IMG/VR virus record: IMGVR_UViG_3300020465_000088
Location: 1 to 25,694 of that record
From: a virus
Direction: 5' to 3' (one strand)
DNA length: 25,694 bases
This document shows, in pieces, positions 7,060 through 16,539 of this stretch (within the stretch, counting starts at the first letter, position 1; every line of letters begins with the position of its first letter). A program made the translations under genes and the position numbers. The notes under the pieces were generated by a model. The model did no database searches. It saw only the letters and a list, made by a program, of their open reading frames with translations, and was not told the origin of the DNA.

Positions 7060-8610
7060 TTACGATGCGTTAAAATAAGGTACTACGTATTCTGTGCCTG
7101 AAACCTTAATTCTCAGGTAACCCACAGGTCTGATTTCATTTGCAGAATCAAGTGGCAAGTGCGTTGCGGCTCCAACTGCACCAACAGTTGTCTGGGTATC
7201 AGTCAAAAAGTCTATTAAACCTGTGCCGTCTGTGTCTAGTTGTAAATCAGCATTTGAATTGTGTGTTGTAATTGTATTTGCTGTAATAGATACTTCTTCC
7301 AACACAACCGATCCTGTACCATTTGCTTCGATTATTACGTCATGATTTGTAACAGATGGACTGATTTTTGCTACTGGTCCTAACTTCATTTCTGAGTCTA
7401 CGAAGACTGTGTGGGCCGTTAATATCGAAGGAACGTTCACTGTGTTACCACCAAGTGTAATTGATCCTGTGCCGTTGGGATTGATCAATATTGCACCATT
7501 ACTGTTTGTTGCAACAATGGCATTAGCATCAATCCTGATGTTGTCAACTACTAATTGGCCTGTGACATTTATGTCACCTGTTACTGTTTGCCCAATAGTC
7601 GTCATTGCACTCTTAACATCAACAACACCTGTGCCGTTGGCCTCAAGTTCTAAGTTGGCATTTGAGGCGAATGTTGAAACTTTATTATCTTTGATCCTGA
7701 CACCGTCTGCGTCTAATTGTGTTGTTGTTATGTTATTTGAATTGCTTATGTCAGCAGTGGTCAAAGTTCCAACTACTGTTGTGTTTGGAATAATTCTGAC
7801 TATTCCTGTGCCTGATGCATCTAATTCTAAATTTGCGTTTGAGGCCCCTGTTGTGATGGTGTTGTCAGCCATTGAGATCGTATCGACAGTAACCGTACCA
7901 GTCATGGTCGCCGCGTTGATCGTTGGTGCAGTAAGCACTTTGTTGGTCAATGTTTGTGAACCTGTCAGGGTCGCCACTGTGCTGTCAACCGCGATAGTTA
8001 CTGTGTTGCCTGAACCTGCTGTTGTGATACCAGAACCGCCCGAGAACTGTAGAGTCTCAGAGTCAAGGTCTATGTTTAATGCTGTTGAATCGTCACATGT
8101 AAAATCTAAATCCTGTGCCGTGACTGTGTCATCTACGTATGCTTTGATCGACTGCTGTGTAGCCAACTGTGTGGCAGAGTTAGTTGCCATGTTATCTTCA
8201 TCTAAGATACCTGTCACAGTTGCTCCTGTTGCCAAGGCTAAAGATGTTCCTACTGTTAAAGTGGATCCTAGGGCGGTTGCACCAGACACATTTAAAGTGC
8301 CTGTTGTCTGAATGTTTTCTGCAATCGTTATTTGTGTTGAATCATCTGAACTGATGGTTGTGCCATTGAATTTCACTGCACCAAGTTTTATACTTCCAGT
8401 GCCATTTGGTGTGACTGTGATATCACCGTTTGTTACACCAGTTGTTATTGCGAATGTGTTAACATTCAGGTTTGCGTCTAATGTGTTTATGTCATTATCC
8501 GCACCGTATAATTCTACGAAGTTGTCATTGATTTTATCAAATGCTGTTCTTAACGGATCACCTGTACCGTCATTTGCACTAGATCCTATGTTGATTGCTT
8601 GTCTTGCCAT
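7060..8610 (-). CDS. Tail-fibre-like protein, 516 residues
   Basis: The N terminus carries the block SSANDGTGDPLRTAFDKIND followed by NFVELY, shared with the neighbouring fibres and likely the particle-attachment region. The rest is a series of short beta repeats with the theme NANLEL.A.GTG.V.I (for example near residues 258-270 and 316-330), typical of an elongated beta-helical or beta-prism fibre shaft. AAAGGGA lies about 10 bases upstream of the ATG, and a late-promoter octamer lies about 25 bases upstream. No chaperone or peptidase domain is visible at the C terminus. It is probably a receptor-contacting or accessory fibre. Confidence 0.82.
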   Translation of the reverse strand: MARQAINIGSSANDGTGDPLRTAFDKINDNFVELYGADNDINTLDANLNVNTFAITTGVTNGDITVTPNGTGSIKLGAVKFNGTTISSDDSTQITIAENIQTTGTLNVSGATALGSTLTVGTSLALATGATVTGILDEDNMATNSATQLATQQSIKAYVDDTVTAQDLDFTCDDSTALNIDLDSETLQFSGGSGITTAGSGNTVTIAVDSTVATLTGSQTLTNKVLTAPTINAATMTGTVTVDTISMADNTITTGASNANLELDASGTGIVRIIPNTTVVGTLTTADISNSNNITTTQLDADGVRIKDNKVSTFASNANLELEANGTGVVDVKSAMTTIGQTVTGDINVTGQLVVDNIRIDANAIVATNSNGAILINPNGTGSITLGGNTVNVPSILTAHTVFVDSEMKLGPVAKISPSVTNHDVIIEANGTGSVVLEEVSITANTITTHNSNADLQLDTDGTGLIDFLTDTQTTVGAVGAATHLPLDSANEIRPVGYLRIKVSGTEYVVPYFNAS

Positions 8611-8634
8611 GTTTTATAATCCCTTTTGTTGTAG

Positions 8635-8642
8635 ATATTTAT
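8635..8642 (-). promoter_or_regulatory. Candidate T4-type late promoter
   Basis: ATAAATAT on the minus strand (context GATAAATATC) lies about 25 bases upstream of the 516-residue fibre gene, in the 60-base gap after the preceding fibre gene. Confidence 0.6.
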
Positions 8643-8670
8643 CGTTAATTCTATAAACCTAATGTAATTA

Positions 8671-10215
8671 TTATATGTCTATTGCTATACGTTGGAGTTT
8701 GAACACAATGCTATTATCGGTAATGTTGGTTACCTTGACTTGTACATCGTCACCACTTACTCCAACCGAGTAGGTTGATAGACCCGTTGCGTAATCACTG
8801 ACTGAACCAAACGTTGTGATGTAAGCGTCTGTTCCATCGTGGGTCACGTTTGCCTCTATAAATTCGTATCTGCTGTTTGAGGCGTCTGTGGCTGATATGA
8901 AGTATTTTGCACTTCTGTAAACTGTTTTATCGAATGTGTTAAGCACACTGGTCGCCGAGCTGGCCACTGTTGTGGCGGCATCTGCAATGTCTGAATTATT
9001 TAAAGTGGCTCCAGCAGTGGCAAATGAAAGCACTCCAAGACCGTTAGTGGTAATAAACTTGCCCGCCGAGTCGTCTGCAGTTGGGAAAGTGAAACCACTA
9101 ATCCTAACTCCACCTGTTCCGCTACCTTTCAACTCTAGATTGGCGTTTGATGCATTGGTTGAAACTGTGTTGTCTGATATGGTCACTCCGTCGATGGTTA
9201 AACTTTCTGTCGTTGCCAATGTCGTGAACGTTCCTGCCGCCGGCGTTGCTCCACCGATCACTGTGCCATCGATGGCACCGCCACCTATGTCTACATCATC
9301 GATAACAACATTTCCACTTCCATTGCCTGATATCTCAAGATTGGCATCGGAGGCGTTTGTTGAGATTGTGTTGTCCTTGATTCTGACAGCATCAACATCC
9401 AGTTGACCTGTGATAGTTTCTGTGCCCGTTACATCAACATTTCCAACAGTGGTAACTGCCGCTGTTGTAAGTCCTGAGGTAACTTCCACAGTGCCCGAAC
9501 CACTGGCAGATAATTGCAAGTTTGAATTCGAGGCGGTGGCTTTGATTATGTTGTCAGTGATGTTTATGTTTGAGTCAACCGTTAAATTTGAAATAATTAC
9601 ACTTCCTGAGCCTCCTGGAGTTAGATTAAGATCAGCGTTTGAACTTGTTCCAATGATGTTGTCATTGAATGTTAAATTGTCGATTGTTACTGTTCCTGCC
9701 AAACTGGTTGTGCTGGTAACAGTCAAAGTTGAGAGGGTAGTTAATCCTGACGGTACTGCCAACGTTGAACTTAGGGTTGTAGCACCAGATAATGTTGATA
9801 TCCCTGAAACGTTCAAGGTTCCGTCAACTATTAGTCCGTCGTTGATGTTGATTGTTGTGGAATCATCTGAACTTAAAGAGGTTCCTTTTATTTTGATTGC
9901 CCCAAACACAACAGAACCTGTTCCGCTAGGTAATAGATTGATGTCATCATTGGACCTAGTGCCTTCGATGTTGTTGTCGTTTATCCTTATGGCAGGAAAT
10001 GTAATCGCACCAGTGCCGGCTGGTTTGAAAACAATGTCATCATTTGATCTTGTGGCACTTATTTCGTTACCGGTAAACGAAAGTGAATCTACTGTGATAC
10101 CAGGAGCAGAGTAAACCTCTGTGAAATTTTCATTCACTTTGATCATTGCGGCACGTAAATTATCGCCTGTTCCGTCGTTCGCGTTTGATCCTATGTTTAG
10201 TGTCTGTTGTGCCAT
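8671..10215 (-). CDS. Tail-fibre-like protein, 514 residues
   Basis: The product opens MAQQTLNIGSNANDGTGD with NENFTEVY at about 28-35, the shared fibre N terminus. Residues about 45-370 are beta repeats of the SNANLEL/SGTG type. Residues 176-333 align without gaps to residues 173-330 of the upstream giant fibre and are very similar even at DNA level. The last ~95 residues (from LNTFDKTVYRSAKYF) are a single copy of the module that is repeated about ten times in that giant fibre. The ATG follows the stop of the giant fibre by one base, so the two are co-transcribed and translationally coupled. It may be a shorter paralogue or a distal fibre subunit. Confidence 0.84.
   Translation of the reverse strand: MAQQTLNIGSNANDGTGDNLRAAMIKVNENFTEVYSAPGITVDSLSFTGNEISATRSNDDIVFKPAGTGAITFPAIRINDNNIEGTRSNDDINLLPSGTGSVVFGAIKIKGTSLSSDDSTTININDGLIVDGTLNVSGISTLSGATTLSSTLAVPSGLTTLSTLTVTSTTSLAGTVTIDNLTFNDNIIGTSSNADLNLTPGGSGSVIISNLTVDSNINITDNIIKATASNSNLQLSASGSGTVEVTSGLTTAAVTTVGNVDVTGTETITGQLDVDAVRIKDNTISTNASDANLEISGNGSGNVVIDDVDIGGGAIDGTVIGGATPAAGTFTTLATTESLTIDGVTISDNTVSTNASNANLELKGSGTGGVRISGFTFPTADDSAGKFITTNGLGVLSFATAGATLNNSDIADAATTVASSATSVLNTFDKTVYRSAKYFISATDASNSRYEFIEANVTHDGTDAYITTFGSVSDYATGLSTYSVGVSGDDVQVKVTNITDNSIVFKLQRIAIDI
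9217..9690 (-). repeat. Fibre cassette copy A, paralogous to 14063-14536
   Basis: These 158 codons match 158 codons of the adjacent giant fibre gene without any gap. Both begin at the TIDNLTFNDNIIGTSSNADL block and end after GGxTPAAGT. Several stretches of 20 or more bases are identical, for example around TTTGAACTTGTTCCAATGAT on the plus strand. Confidence 0.8.
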
Positions 10216-10216
10216 G

Positions 10217-13200
10217 TTAAACTTTCATTGTCCTTTTAACCACTGTAACCGTGTGTGTGTTAGTATTACTTATCGTGCCTCTTAATCTCACATCGTCACC
10301 ACTTATGTCTGCAGTGAATTCCACTAGATCGCTAGTATGGTTGGTTGCCCTACCAAAAGTGGACAAATACACATTTGTGCCGTCGTGCATCACATTGACG
10401 TCCAGTGTTTCGTAAAGTCCAAGTGCGCCACTGCCTGGGTCACTGATCGATACATGGTATTTGGCACTTCTAAATTCGGTCTTGTCAAATGTGTCAAGTG
10501 TGGCCACAGAACTAGGTGCCCCGGCCAACCTTGTAAGATGTACCCTGTACATGTTCACAGTGGTGTCTGTGTTTTGCAGACTGTTCTCTGCTCTCAATTC
10601 CACGTTACTGCCGTTGTGTGCAACTGTGAAATTCATCAATGGCGTGGTGGTCGAATGTGTGCTTATGTTTGCACCTTCCTGTAAGATATATGGTGCTGTG
10701 CCGTCAGACACAACCATTAGTTCTGCTATCTGAGATTGACTGGCCGCATTTTTTCCTACAACGATATAGTTTGCCAACTGGACTCCCGAGTGTCCAAATG
10801 TGTCAATCACATCATATAGGAATGCATCATCTACCTTCATGTGGATCCTAAATGCGTTGACAGTGGTACTGCCACCTGCAGTGGATGCCGCACTCAGGGT
10901 AACTGTGTTTGAACCATCGTGTGCCGCTGAAAGAGTCAACATTGGTGTTGCTTTTGATGATACATGGTTAGCATGTGACACAAAGGCTTCCGCACCGTTG
11001 GTGACCAAGGTCGCTTCTTGTATCTCTGCTGTGCCTTCCGAGGCGTTCCTGGCAACAATAACATAATGGGCACCTGTATGACTTGTATCCTGTAAGGTAT
11101 CTATTGCAGTTGCCGAACTTGATACTGTCACTGTATCACAAAGTTTACTGTCGGCACCTTCGGCATTAGACTCACTGTCTGATAATCTGATACGATAGAA
11201 TTTTATTTTGACGTCTGCTGTCGACGGAGTGGCAAGCAATCTAAGATTGGTCCCACTGATGTCTGCAGTCAAGGTGATTAGACTGTTATGGCTATTGTGT
11301 TCGTTAAAAGATGAAATGTAGGCATCAGTGCCATCATGCACAACCAGGCATTCTATGTTAGACATGTGGCCGTTGATAGTGTCGTCCGCGGAAATGTAAT
11401 ACTTGGCACCTCTGTAATCAGCGTGTGCCCAACTGTCTAGCGTTGTTGTGTTGTCCGCAGGTGCTTTTAATCTTACTGCATAAGCACTGACTGCCGTTGA
11501 AGCACCTGACGTTGAACTTGCTTTGACACTTACCGTACCTCCCGAAATAGTGGCAGTAAGTTCCAACATATCTGTACCTTTAGTGCTGACATTCGGACCT
11601 TGTGATACAAAAACGTTTGTTCCGTCTGTCACCACAGTGGCCTCACAAATAAATTTTTCATCTGAACCGTTCTGTCCACAAACAACGTAATGTACAGCAT
11701 CGGTGTCACTAGATTGGAAACTGTCAAAAGTTGTTGCTGTACTAGATGTCGTGACATTTCCTATAACTTTCCTTGTGCTGTCAGTGGTTGCCTCGTCTGA
11801 CTCTGTATCAGCGAATGCTACTATCCTGTTGACAATAACTTTTGTACTGGCACCTGACGTTGCAGAACCTCTCAACCTCACACTGTTAGAATCTATATCT
11901 GCCGTCAACGTGATTAGGCTGTTGTTGCCTGAGAAGTGCTCGTTGTATGACGTGATGTATGCATTAGTATTGTCGTGCGTGATTAAGCACTCTATGTTGC
12001 TGGTTTCGCCTGTTGATTGATTTCTTACATTTATAAAATATTTTGCCGCGGCGTGTGGAGCCTTTGTAAACGTATCAAGGTTAACGACACTGCTGTCAAT
12101 TATGTCAACATGCATGATGTCATGGACCAAACCCAACTCGCCCACGTATCCTGTGGAGTCATCGTCACCAATTCCTATTCTGTAGTACCCCATGGTGTTT
12201 GATGGTGTGACAGATGAACCATCACTGTCTGTCATTCTTAATCTTATTTTGGATGCACTGTCATCTGCTGTGACCATGTCGGCATCAAATGTTGGATGAG
12301 TGTCACCCACATCTGTTCTAGTGACTGCTGATGATGTAAGGAAAGCGTTATTGAAATTGTGTAGAAGAGAAATTTTTTGTGTTTCAAAACTGCCGTTGGC
12401 CACGTCCTTGGTCACGACATGGTACAAGGCGCCGTTGAATTGACTCGCTGTGAATTCTGCCCCTGTTCTTTCTGCGGCAACACTTCCTTGCAAGGTTCCT
12501 TCTGCTATGACATGATCTATTACTGTTTCATTGTTACCTCCCGCGGTAACACCCGCGTGTGTGCCTATTTTTCCTGTTGTTCCAGTTGTTGTGTTTGGCC
12601 CAAGTCCTATTGCATAATATTTTAAAGAGTTTTGTATTGTTGTTGACCCATCGCTCTGACCAGTCGCTTTCAATTCTACATTGGATCCGTTGATGCCAAC
12701 GTCAAAGGCACTGATGTCATTCATCGCACCTGATTTTACGATATGACTGTCTGTGACACCTGCCACTTCTGTGCTTCCGTCTGCACTTATGCCATGATTG
12801 ACACTCAACTTGTTCATTATGAATTCGTTGTTCGTCATGTCCTTCTGCACCATGTGATAGAAAACACTATCGAAATCCGCTTTTGCCCATGTATTGATCA
12901 CTTTCTGTGAGCTCATGTCTGGACTTGCTGTTCCCCTGAAACTGTTGGTGTTAATTGTTGTGGATGCCGTGTTGCTGACTGTCTGTGCACCGATGATTTT
13001 TTCAAGGCTATTAATTGTTGAGTCAGATTCATTGTCTGCCAACAGTATCCTGTACATTGTAACTCTACAAGTTCCAGCGGTACCGTTAGCACCTCGTAGT
13101 CTCACATCACTTCCGCTTATGTCTGCTGTGAATGTTGCCAGTGGAGTGTTTCCTGAATTCGTAGAAATAATGTTGTAGTCTTGGATAAATGCATCAGAAC

Positions 13201-15052
13201 CATTATGAACTATAAGCAGTTCAGCATTCATCACTTCATTTGTGGTCGTGTTGTTAACTGACACATAATATTTTGCACCTCTGTAACTTGCATGAGCAAA
13301 GGTGTCAAGGTTTGCCACTGCACTGTCAAGGTCTGCTGTGACCTTTGTGGCCACGTTGCCGTCTGTATATCCGGATGAGTCATTATCTCCCAATCCCAAT
13401 CTAAAAAATGTCAATGCGTTGAATGTTGATTTGGTTGATCCATCTGCCAGTGTGCCTGCCTGTCCTTTGAATCTTACCTTGGCTACTGCACTCCTTATAT
13501 CACTAGATGTGGCGATTATCTCATCGTTGTTATTTGTTTTGATGATCTGTGATGTGCCATCGAAAGCATCAAATGTGCTACCATCCGTTGTTCCTTGTGC
13601 AATGGTTGTTTTGAATCCTGCAAACTCAATAGAACTGTCAGCGGCGTCATATCTCTGCAAACAAAGATACCATGCACTGTCATATTTTGTTTGATCAAAT
13701 TGATCTAAAACACTGTCACTGCCGGCGCCTATGTTCTCGTGTGCACCAGTGGCCGTGTTTGCATCTAATTCTGTTATGCTGGAAAATCCGATTGTGTTCC
13801 TTGCGTCTTGTATGTCTGACTGCCCAAGCAATAATGGAGCAGTGAACCACGCCAACTGACCGTTTCCGTCTGTCCTCAATAGTTGTCCTGTGTTTCCATC
13901 CGAGTTGGGCAAGTTAATGCCCCCAGTGATCAAGTTACCGTTGATGTTCACATATCCCGATCCGTTGGCGTTGAATTCGATATTGTCATTTGATCTATTT
14001 GCAGTAATAACGTTATCCGTGATTGTGACCCCGTCTGCTGTGATTGAAGGAGTTGTAATAGAAATGGTAGTTAATGTCCCCGCCGCTGGTGTAGTTCCAC
14101 CTATGACTACATTGTCAATAGCACCTCCGCCTATGTCCACGTCGTCGATAACGACATTTCCACTTCCATTGCCTGATACTTCAAGGTTGGCGTTTGAGGC
14201 GTTTGTTGAGATTGTGTTGTCCTTTATGGTCACACCTTCCACATCTATTTGTCCGGTCACTGTCTTTGTTCCAGTGATGTCAACGTTGCCTGTTGTAGTT
14301 ACGGCGGCCGTTGTAAGTCCGGATATGATTTCCACACTTCCGGAACCACTTGGCGACAGCACCAGATTGTCATCGGATCTTGTGACCTTTATAACGTTAT
14401 CGGTCAAATTAACGCTGGAGTCAATTGTTAGATTGGAAACGTTAACCACACCCGTTCCGCCTGGAGTTAGATTTAGATCAGCGTTTGAACTTGTTCCAAT
14501 GATGTTGTCATTAAAAGTGAGGTTATCTATTGTGGTAGTCCCCGCTAATGACGAGGCACCTGAAACAGTCAATGTCGAAAGCGTCGTGGTGCTAGAAACA
14601 TCTAAGGTGGATCCCAAGTTTACAGCACTGCTGAAAGTCGGAGTGTCGGCATTCAGTGTTCCGTCCACAATTAGGTTTTCATTTACATTAATTGTCGAGG
14701 AGTCTGTGGCTACCAATGAAGTTCCTGAAAATCCCACGCCATCTACAACAACCTTACCAGATCCACTGGGTATAATTTTTAGATCATCGTTTGATCTAGT
14801 CAGTTTGATGTTGTTATCTTCGAAAGTGAGAGCAGGGAATACCACGTTTCCTGTTCCCGAAGGCTTGAGCACTATGTTGGCATTAGAAGATTTGGTTACA
14901 ATGTTATTTTGCTCAAACTTTATATCAGCCGAAACAACCGGAAACGCATAAAGTTCTGTAAAGTTTTCGTTGATCTTACGGCCGGCATTCCTGATAGTAT
15001 CACCTGATCCATCATTTGCCTGTGCCCCTATATCGATTATTTTCTGCGCCAT
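10217..15052 (-). CDS. Giant modular tail-fibre/adhesin protein, 1611 residues
   Basis: The N terminus MAQKIIDIGAQANDGSGD with NENFTELY at 28-35 is the shared fibre anchor. Residues about 50-370 form a shaft of short SNANLVL/SGSG beta repeats. Residues about 370-445 are a linker (NSDGNTGQLLRTDGNGQLAW is typical of phage fibre joints). Residues 447-1611 are about ten degenerate copies of a ~95-residue beta module, each starting like LDTFxxxxYRxAKYYVS and ending like VRLRG......YRI. No ribosome binding site is evident. The sequence CTAAATAT lies 6 bases upstream of the ATG, unusually close for a promoter. The length and modularity suggest a long receptor-binding fibre. Confidence 0.85.
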   Translation of the reverse strand: MAQKIIDIGAQANDGSGDTIRNAGRKINENFTELYAFPVVSADIKFEQNNIVTKSSNANIVLKPSGTGNVVFPALTFEDNNIKLTRSNDDLKIIPSGSGKVVVDGVGFSGTSLVATDSSTINVNENLIVDGTLNADTPTFSSAVNLGSTLDVSSTTTLSTLTVSGASSLAGTTTIDNLTFNDNIIGTSSNADLNLTPGGTGVVNVSNLTIDSSVNLTDNVIKVTRSDDNLVLSPSGSGSVEIISGLTTAAVTTTGNVDITGTKTVTGQIDVEGVTIKDNTISTNASNANLEVSGNGSGNVVIDDVDIGGGAIDNVVIGGTTPAAGTLTTISITTPSITADGVTITDNVITANRSNDNIEFNANGSGYVNINGNLITGGINLPNSDGNTGQLLRTDGNGQLAWFTAPLLLGQSDIQDARNTIGFSSITELDANTATGAHENIGAGSDSVLDQFDQTKYDSAWYLCLQRYDAADSSIEFAGFKTTIAQGTTDGSTFDAFDGTSQIIKTNNNDEIIATSSDIRSAVAKVRFKGQAGTLADGSTKSTFNALTFFRLGLGDNDSSGYTDGNVATKVTADLDSAVANLDTFAHASYRGAKYYVSVNNTTTNEVMNAELLIVHNGSDAFIQDYNIISTNSGNTPLATFTADISGSDVRLRGANGTAGTCRVTMYRILLADNESDSTINSLEKIIGAQTVSNTASTTINTNSFRGTASPDMSSQKVINTWAKADFDSVFYHMVQKDMTNNEFIMNKLSVNHGISADGSTEVAGVTDSHIVKSGAMNDISAFDVGINGSNVELKATGQSDGSTTIQNSLKYYAIGLGPNTTTGTTGKIGTHAGVTAGGNNETVIDHVIAEGTLQGSVAAERTGAEFTASQFNGALYHVVTKDVANGSFETQKISLLHNFNNAFLTSSAVTRTDVGDTHPTFDADMVTADDSASKIRLRMTDSDGSSVTPSNTMGYYRIGIGDDDSTGYVGELGLVHDIMHVDIIDSSVVNLDTFTKAPHAAAKYFINVRNQSTGETSNIECLITHDNTNAYITSYNEHFSGNNSLITLTADIDSNSVRLRGSATSGASTKVIVNRIVAFADTESDEATTDSTRKVIGNVTTSSTATTFDSFQSSDTDAVHYVVCGQNGSDEKFICEATVVTDGTNVFVSQGPNVSTKGTDMLELTATISGGTVSVKASSTSGASTAVSAYAVRLKAPADNTTTLDSWAHADYRGAKYYISADDTINGHMSNIECLVVHDGTDAYISSFNEHNSHNSLITLTADISGTNLRLLATPSTADVKIKFYRIRLSDSESNAEGADSKLCDTVTVSSSATAIDTLQDTSHTGAHYVIVARNASEGTAEIQEATLVTNGAEAFVSHANHVSSKATPMLTLSAAHDGSNTVTLSAASTAGGSTTVNAFRIHMKVDDAFLYDVIDTFGHSGVQLANYIVVGKNAASQSQIAELMVVSDGTAPYILQEGANISTHSTTTPLMNFTVAHNGSNVELRAENSLQNTDTTVNMYRVHLTRLAGAPSSVATLDTFDKTEFRSAKYHVSISDPGSGALGLYETLDVNVMHDGTNVYLSTFGRATNHTSDLVEFTADISGDDVRLRGTISNTNTHTVTVVKRTMKV
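10220..13714 (-). repeat. Array of about ten ~95-residue beta modules in the giant fibre
   Basis: Module starts fall near residues 447, 579, 717, 868, 990, 1107, 1203, 1316, 1414 and 1517 of the fibre. The recurring pattern is a hydrophobic-Asp-[ST/Q]-[FWL] start, an aromatic AKYY.S strand, ECL..HDGT.AYIS..NE, an ITLTADISG..VRLRG strand, and a closing YRI or VRL strand. Copies near residues 579, 990 and 1203 are most alike, and others have diverged. The single module at the end of the neighbouring 514-residue fibre belongs to the same family. Confidence 0.82.
14063..14536 (-). repeat. Fibre cassette copy B, paralogous to 9217-9690
   Basis: Residues 173-330 of the giant fibre are collinear and gap-free with residues 176-333 of the 514-residue fibre. 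Conservation is high at DNA level in patches, with local divergence between them. Confidence 0.8.
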
Positions 15053-15058
15053 TTACTA

Positions 15059-15066
15059 ATATTTAG
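15059..15066 (-). promoter_or_regulatory. Weak late-promoter-like octamer
   Basis: CTAAATAT on the minus strand lies only 6 bases upstream of the giant fibre ATG, in the 42-base gap after the preceding fibre gene. The position would give an almost leaderless transcript, so this is a weak candidate. Confidence 0.3.
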
Positions 15067-15094
15067 CGGTTTTTACGATTTGATTAAACGGCTA

Positions 15095-16519
15095 TTAACC
15101 CGTGCTTATTTTGACGTCATTTCCTGATCTAAACAGTCTGCCGGCTACTCCCGGGTCAGAAGTTGGAAGGCTAGTAAAATCTATCTGTGAGCCATCTGCC
15201 GCAAGGTTTCCTGTAACTGAAACACCATTTGCAGTTGTTTCAAACTTTTTACTATTATCATGATAAAGTTCAACTGCCCCATCGGCAATACCCTTCACCA
15301 TGGTTTCTGAACTACTATCCTTACCAAGTATCACATTGTTGTCACTCTGAATGTAAAGGCTTCCGGTTCCTGTTTCTCGTATTATTGAATGACTTCCATT
15401 GTGGAATATCTTTAGGTCATCGGCATCACCAATCCCTAGATAGTTGTCAGTGACACTACCATCGGGTAGTGTTAAAATGCCTGAGACTTTTGCTCCTGTT
15501 CCTGTTACTCTAAATGCTTCTGCCAAGCCACCCGCCACTGTGAACGTCTGGAATATCAATTCGTTTGCTGAGCCACTGGTGCCGTCGAACAAGATCTTTG
15601 CTCCTGATGTGTCGGCCTGCCCTATGAAGTCTATGCCAGGAACGTTGGCGTTGTCTGTTCTTTGGATTTTGACAAACGGTGTTGCTCCTTTTACAAGTAG
15701 ACTACTAGACATCTCAACCTCACCTGTACCATTTGCAGATATTTCTAAATTATCGTTAGATCTTAATGTTGTAATTTTGTTCTCAGCCATGCTGATGGTA
15801 GCATCACCCAAAGTTGAATCACTGTCATCCATGATATTAAAAGTTCCTGTGACACTTGCTCCGCTACGTGTAACTCTGAATCTTTCGTCTGTACTTGAAT
15901 CATCTCTTACTTTAAAAATAATTTCTTTGTTAATACCGTTGGTGCCTTCCATGTATATCTTGGCTCTGACGTCACCGCCGGCACTTTGGAAATCAATACC
16001 TGGTGTGTTTGCATCACTTGTTCTCTGGAGTGTTATGACCGACGAGGCCGATTTGATGTGTAATTTTGTGTCTGGCGCATTTACAGTACCAATACCAACC
16101 TGTCCATCGTTGTCAATGATCAAGTCACCTGTACCTTCCGTCTTAAGCCTCAAGTTTGCGTTTGACCCATTAGATGTAATTTGATTGGTAACTATTTCCG
16201 TTGCCGTGACCGGACCTCCCAACACCACACCGCCTGTGCCGTTTCCAAGTATTGTGATGTCCGCATTGGTGTCAAGCGAAGTAATGGTAGTGTTGTTTAT
16301 TGATAATCTGTCTATCTCAACAATACCCGTTCCGTTTGCAAATATTTTTACATCACCGTTCGTGTCTGAATTTGTTAGATTACCGTTTGATGATGTTGTA
16401 GCGGCCAAATCCGTGTATAATTCAGAAAAGTTCTCGTTCGATTTGGTCATAGCGGTACGTAAGGTATCGCCTGTTGCTGGATTTCCCAGTGATCCTGTGT
16501 CTATTATTTTTCTAGCCAT
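15095..16519 (-). CDS. Tail-fibre-like protein, 474 residues
   Basis: The N terminus MARKIIDTGSLGNPATGD with NENFSELYTDL is a diverged version of the fibre anchor. Shaft repeats (SNANLRL.TEGTGDL, SNDNLEISANGTGEVEM) are interleaved with two copies of a longer unit: V..QRT.DAN.PGIDF, then AKI...GT.G..ELIF, then FRVTG.GA.V.G, at about residues 165-235 and 280-350. A third region (YLGIGDADDLKIFHNGSHS, then FETTANGVSVTGNLAADGS) is a motif widely seen in marine phage fibres and structural proteins. A late-promoter octamer lies 12 bases upstream. It is the most 5' gene of the fibre cluster and the only one with this unit. Confidence 0.83.
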   Translation of the reverse strand: MARKIIDTGSLGNPATGDTLRTAMTKSNENFSELYTDLAATTSSNGNLTNSDTNGDVKIFANGTGIVEIDRLSINNTTITSLDTNADITILGNGTGGVVLGGPVTATEIVTNQITSNGSNANLRLKTEGTGDLIIDNDGQVGIGTVNAPDTKLHIKSASSVITLQRTSDANTPGIDFQSAGGDVRAKIYMEGTNGINKEIIFKVRDDSSTDERFRVTRSGASVTGTFNIMDDSDSTLGDATISMAENKITTLRSNDNLEISANGTGEVEMSSSLLVKGATPFVKIQRTDNANVPGIDFIGQADTSGAKILFDGTSGSANELIFQTFTVAGGLAEAFRVTGTGAKVSGILTLPDGSVTDNYLGIGDADDLKIFHNGSHSIIRETGTGSLYIQSDNNVILGKDSSSETMVKGIADGAVELYHDNSKKFETTANGVSVTGNLAADGSQIDFTSLPTSDPGVAGRLFRSGNDVKISTG

Positions 16520-16531
16520 AATGTGTTATTC

Positions 16532-16539
16532 GTATTTAT
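16532..16539 (-). promoter_or_regulatory. Candidate T4-type late promoter, possibly bidirectional
   Basis: ATAAATAC on the minus strand (context TTAATAAATACG) lies 12 bases upstream of the 474-residue fibre gene. The overlapping plus-strand bases read TATTTATTAAATAAT, so a related AT-rich box also faces the divergent plus-strand gene. Confidence 0.5.

Noticed and set aside
7409-8311. 300-codon plus-strand open frame opposite the fibre gene
   Set aside because: It is a shadow of the repetitive Thr/Ser/Val-rich fibre on the other strand: the product is a low-complexity Val/Pro/Thr sequence with no domain, and the minus-strand frame has clear family motifs. The same applies to frames at 9410-10114, 13890-14951 and 15444-16184.
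10220-13714. Repeats considered as a CRISPR array or DNA-level satellite
   Set aside because: Periodicity is at protein level (~95 residues), copies are highly diverged in DNA, and there are no short identical repeats with unique spacers.
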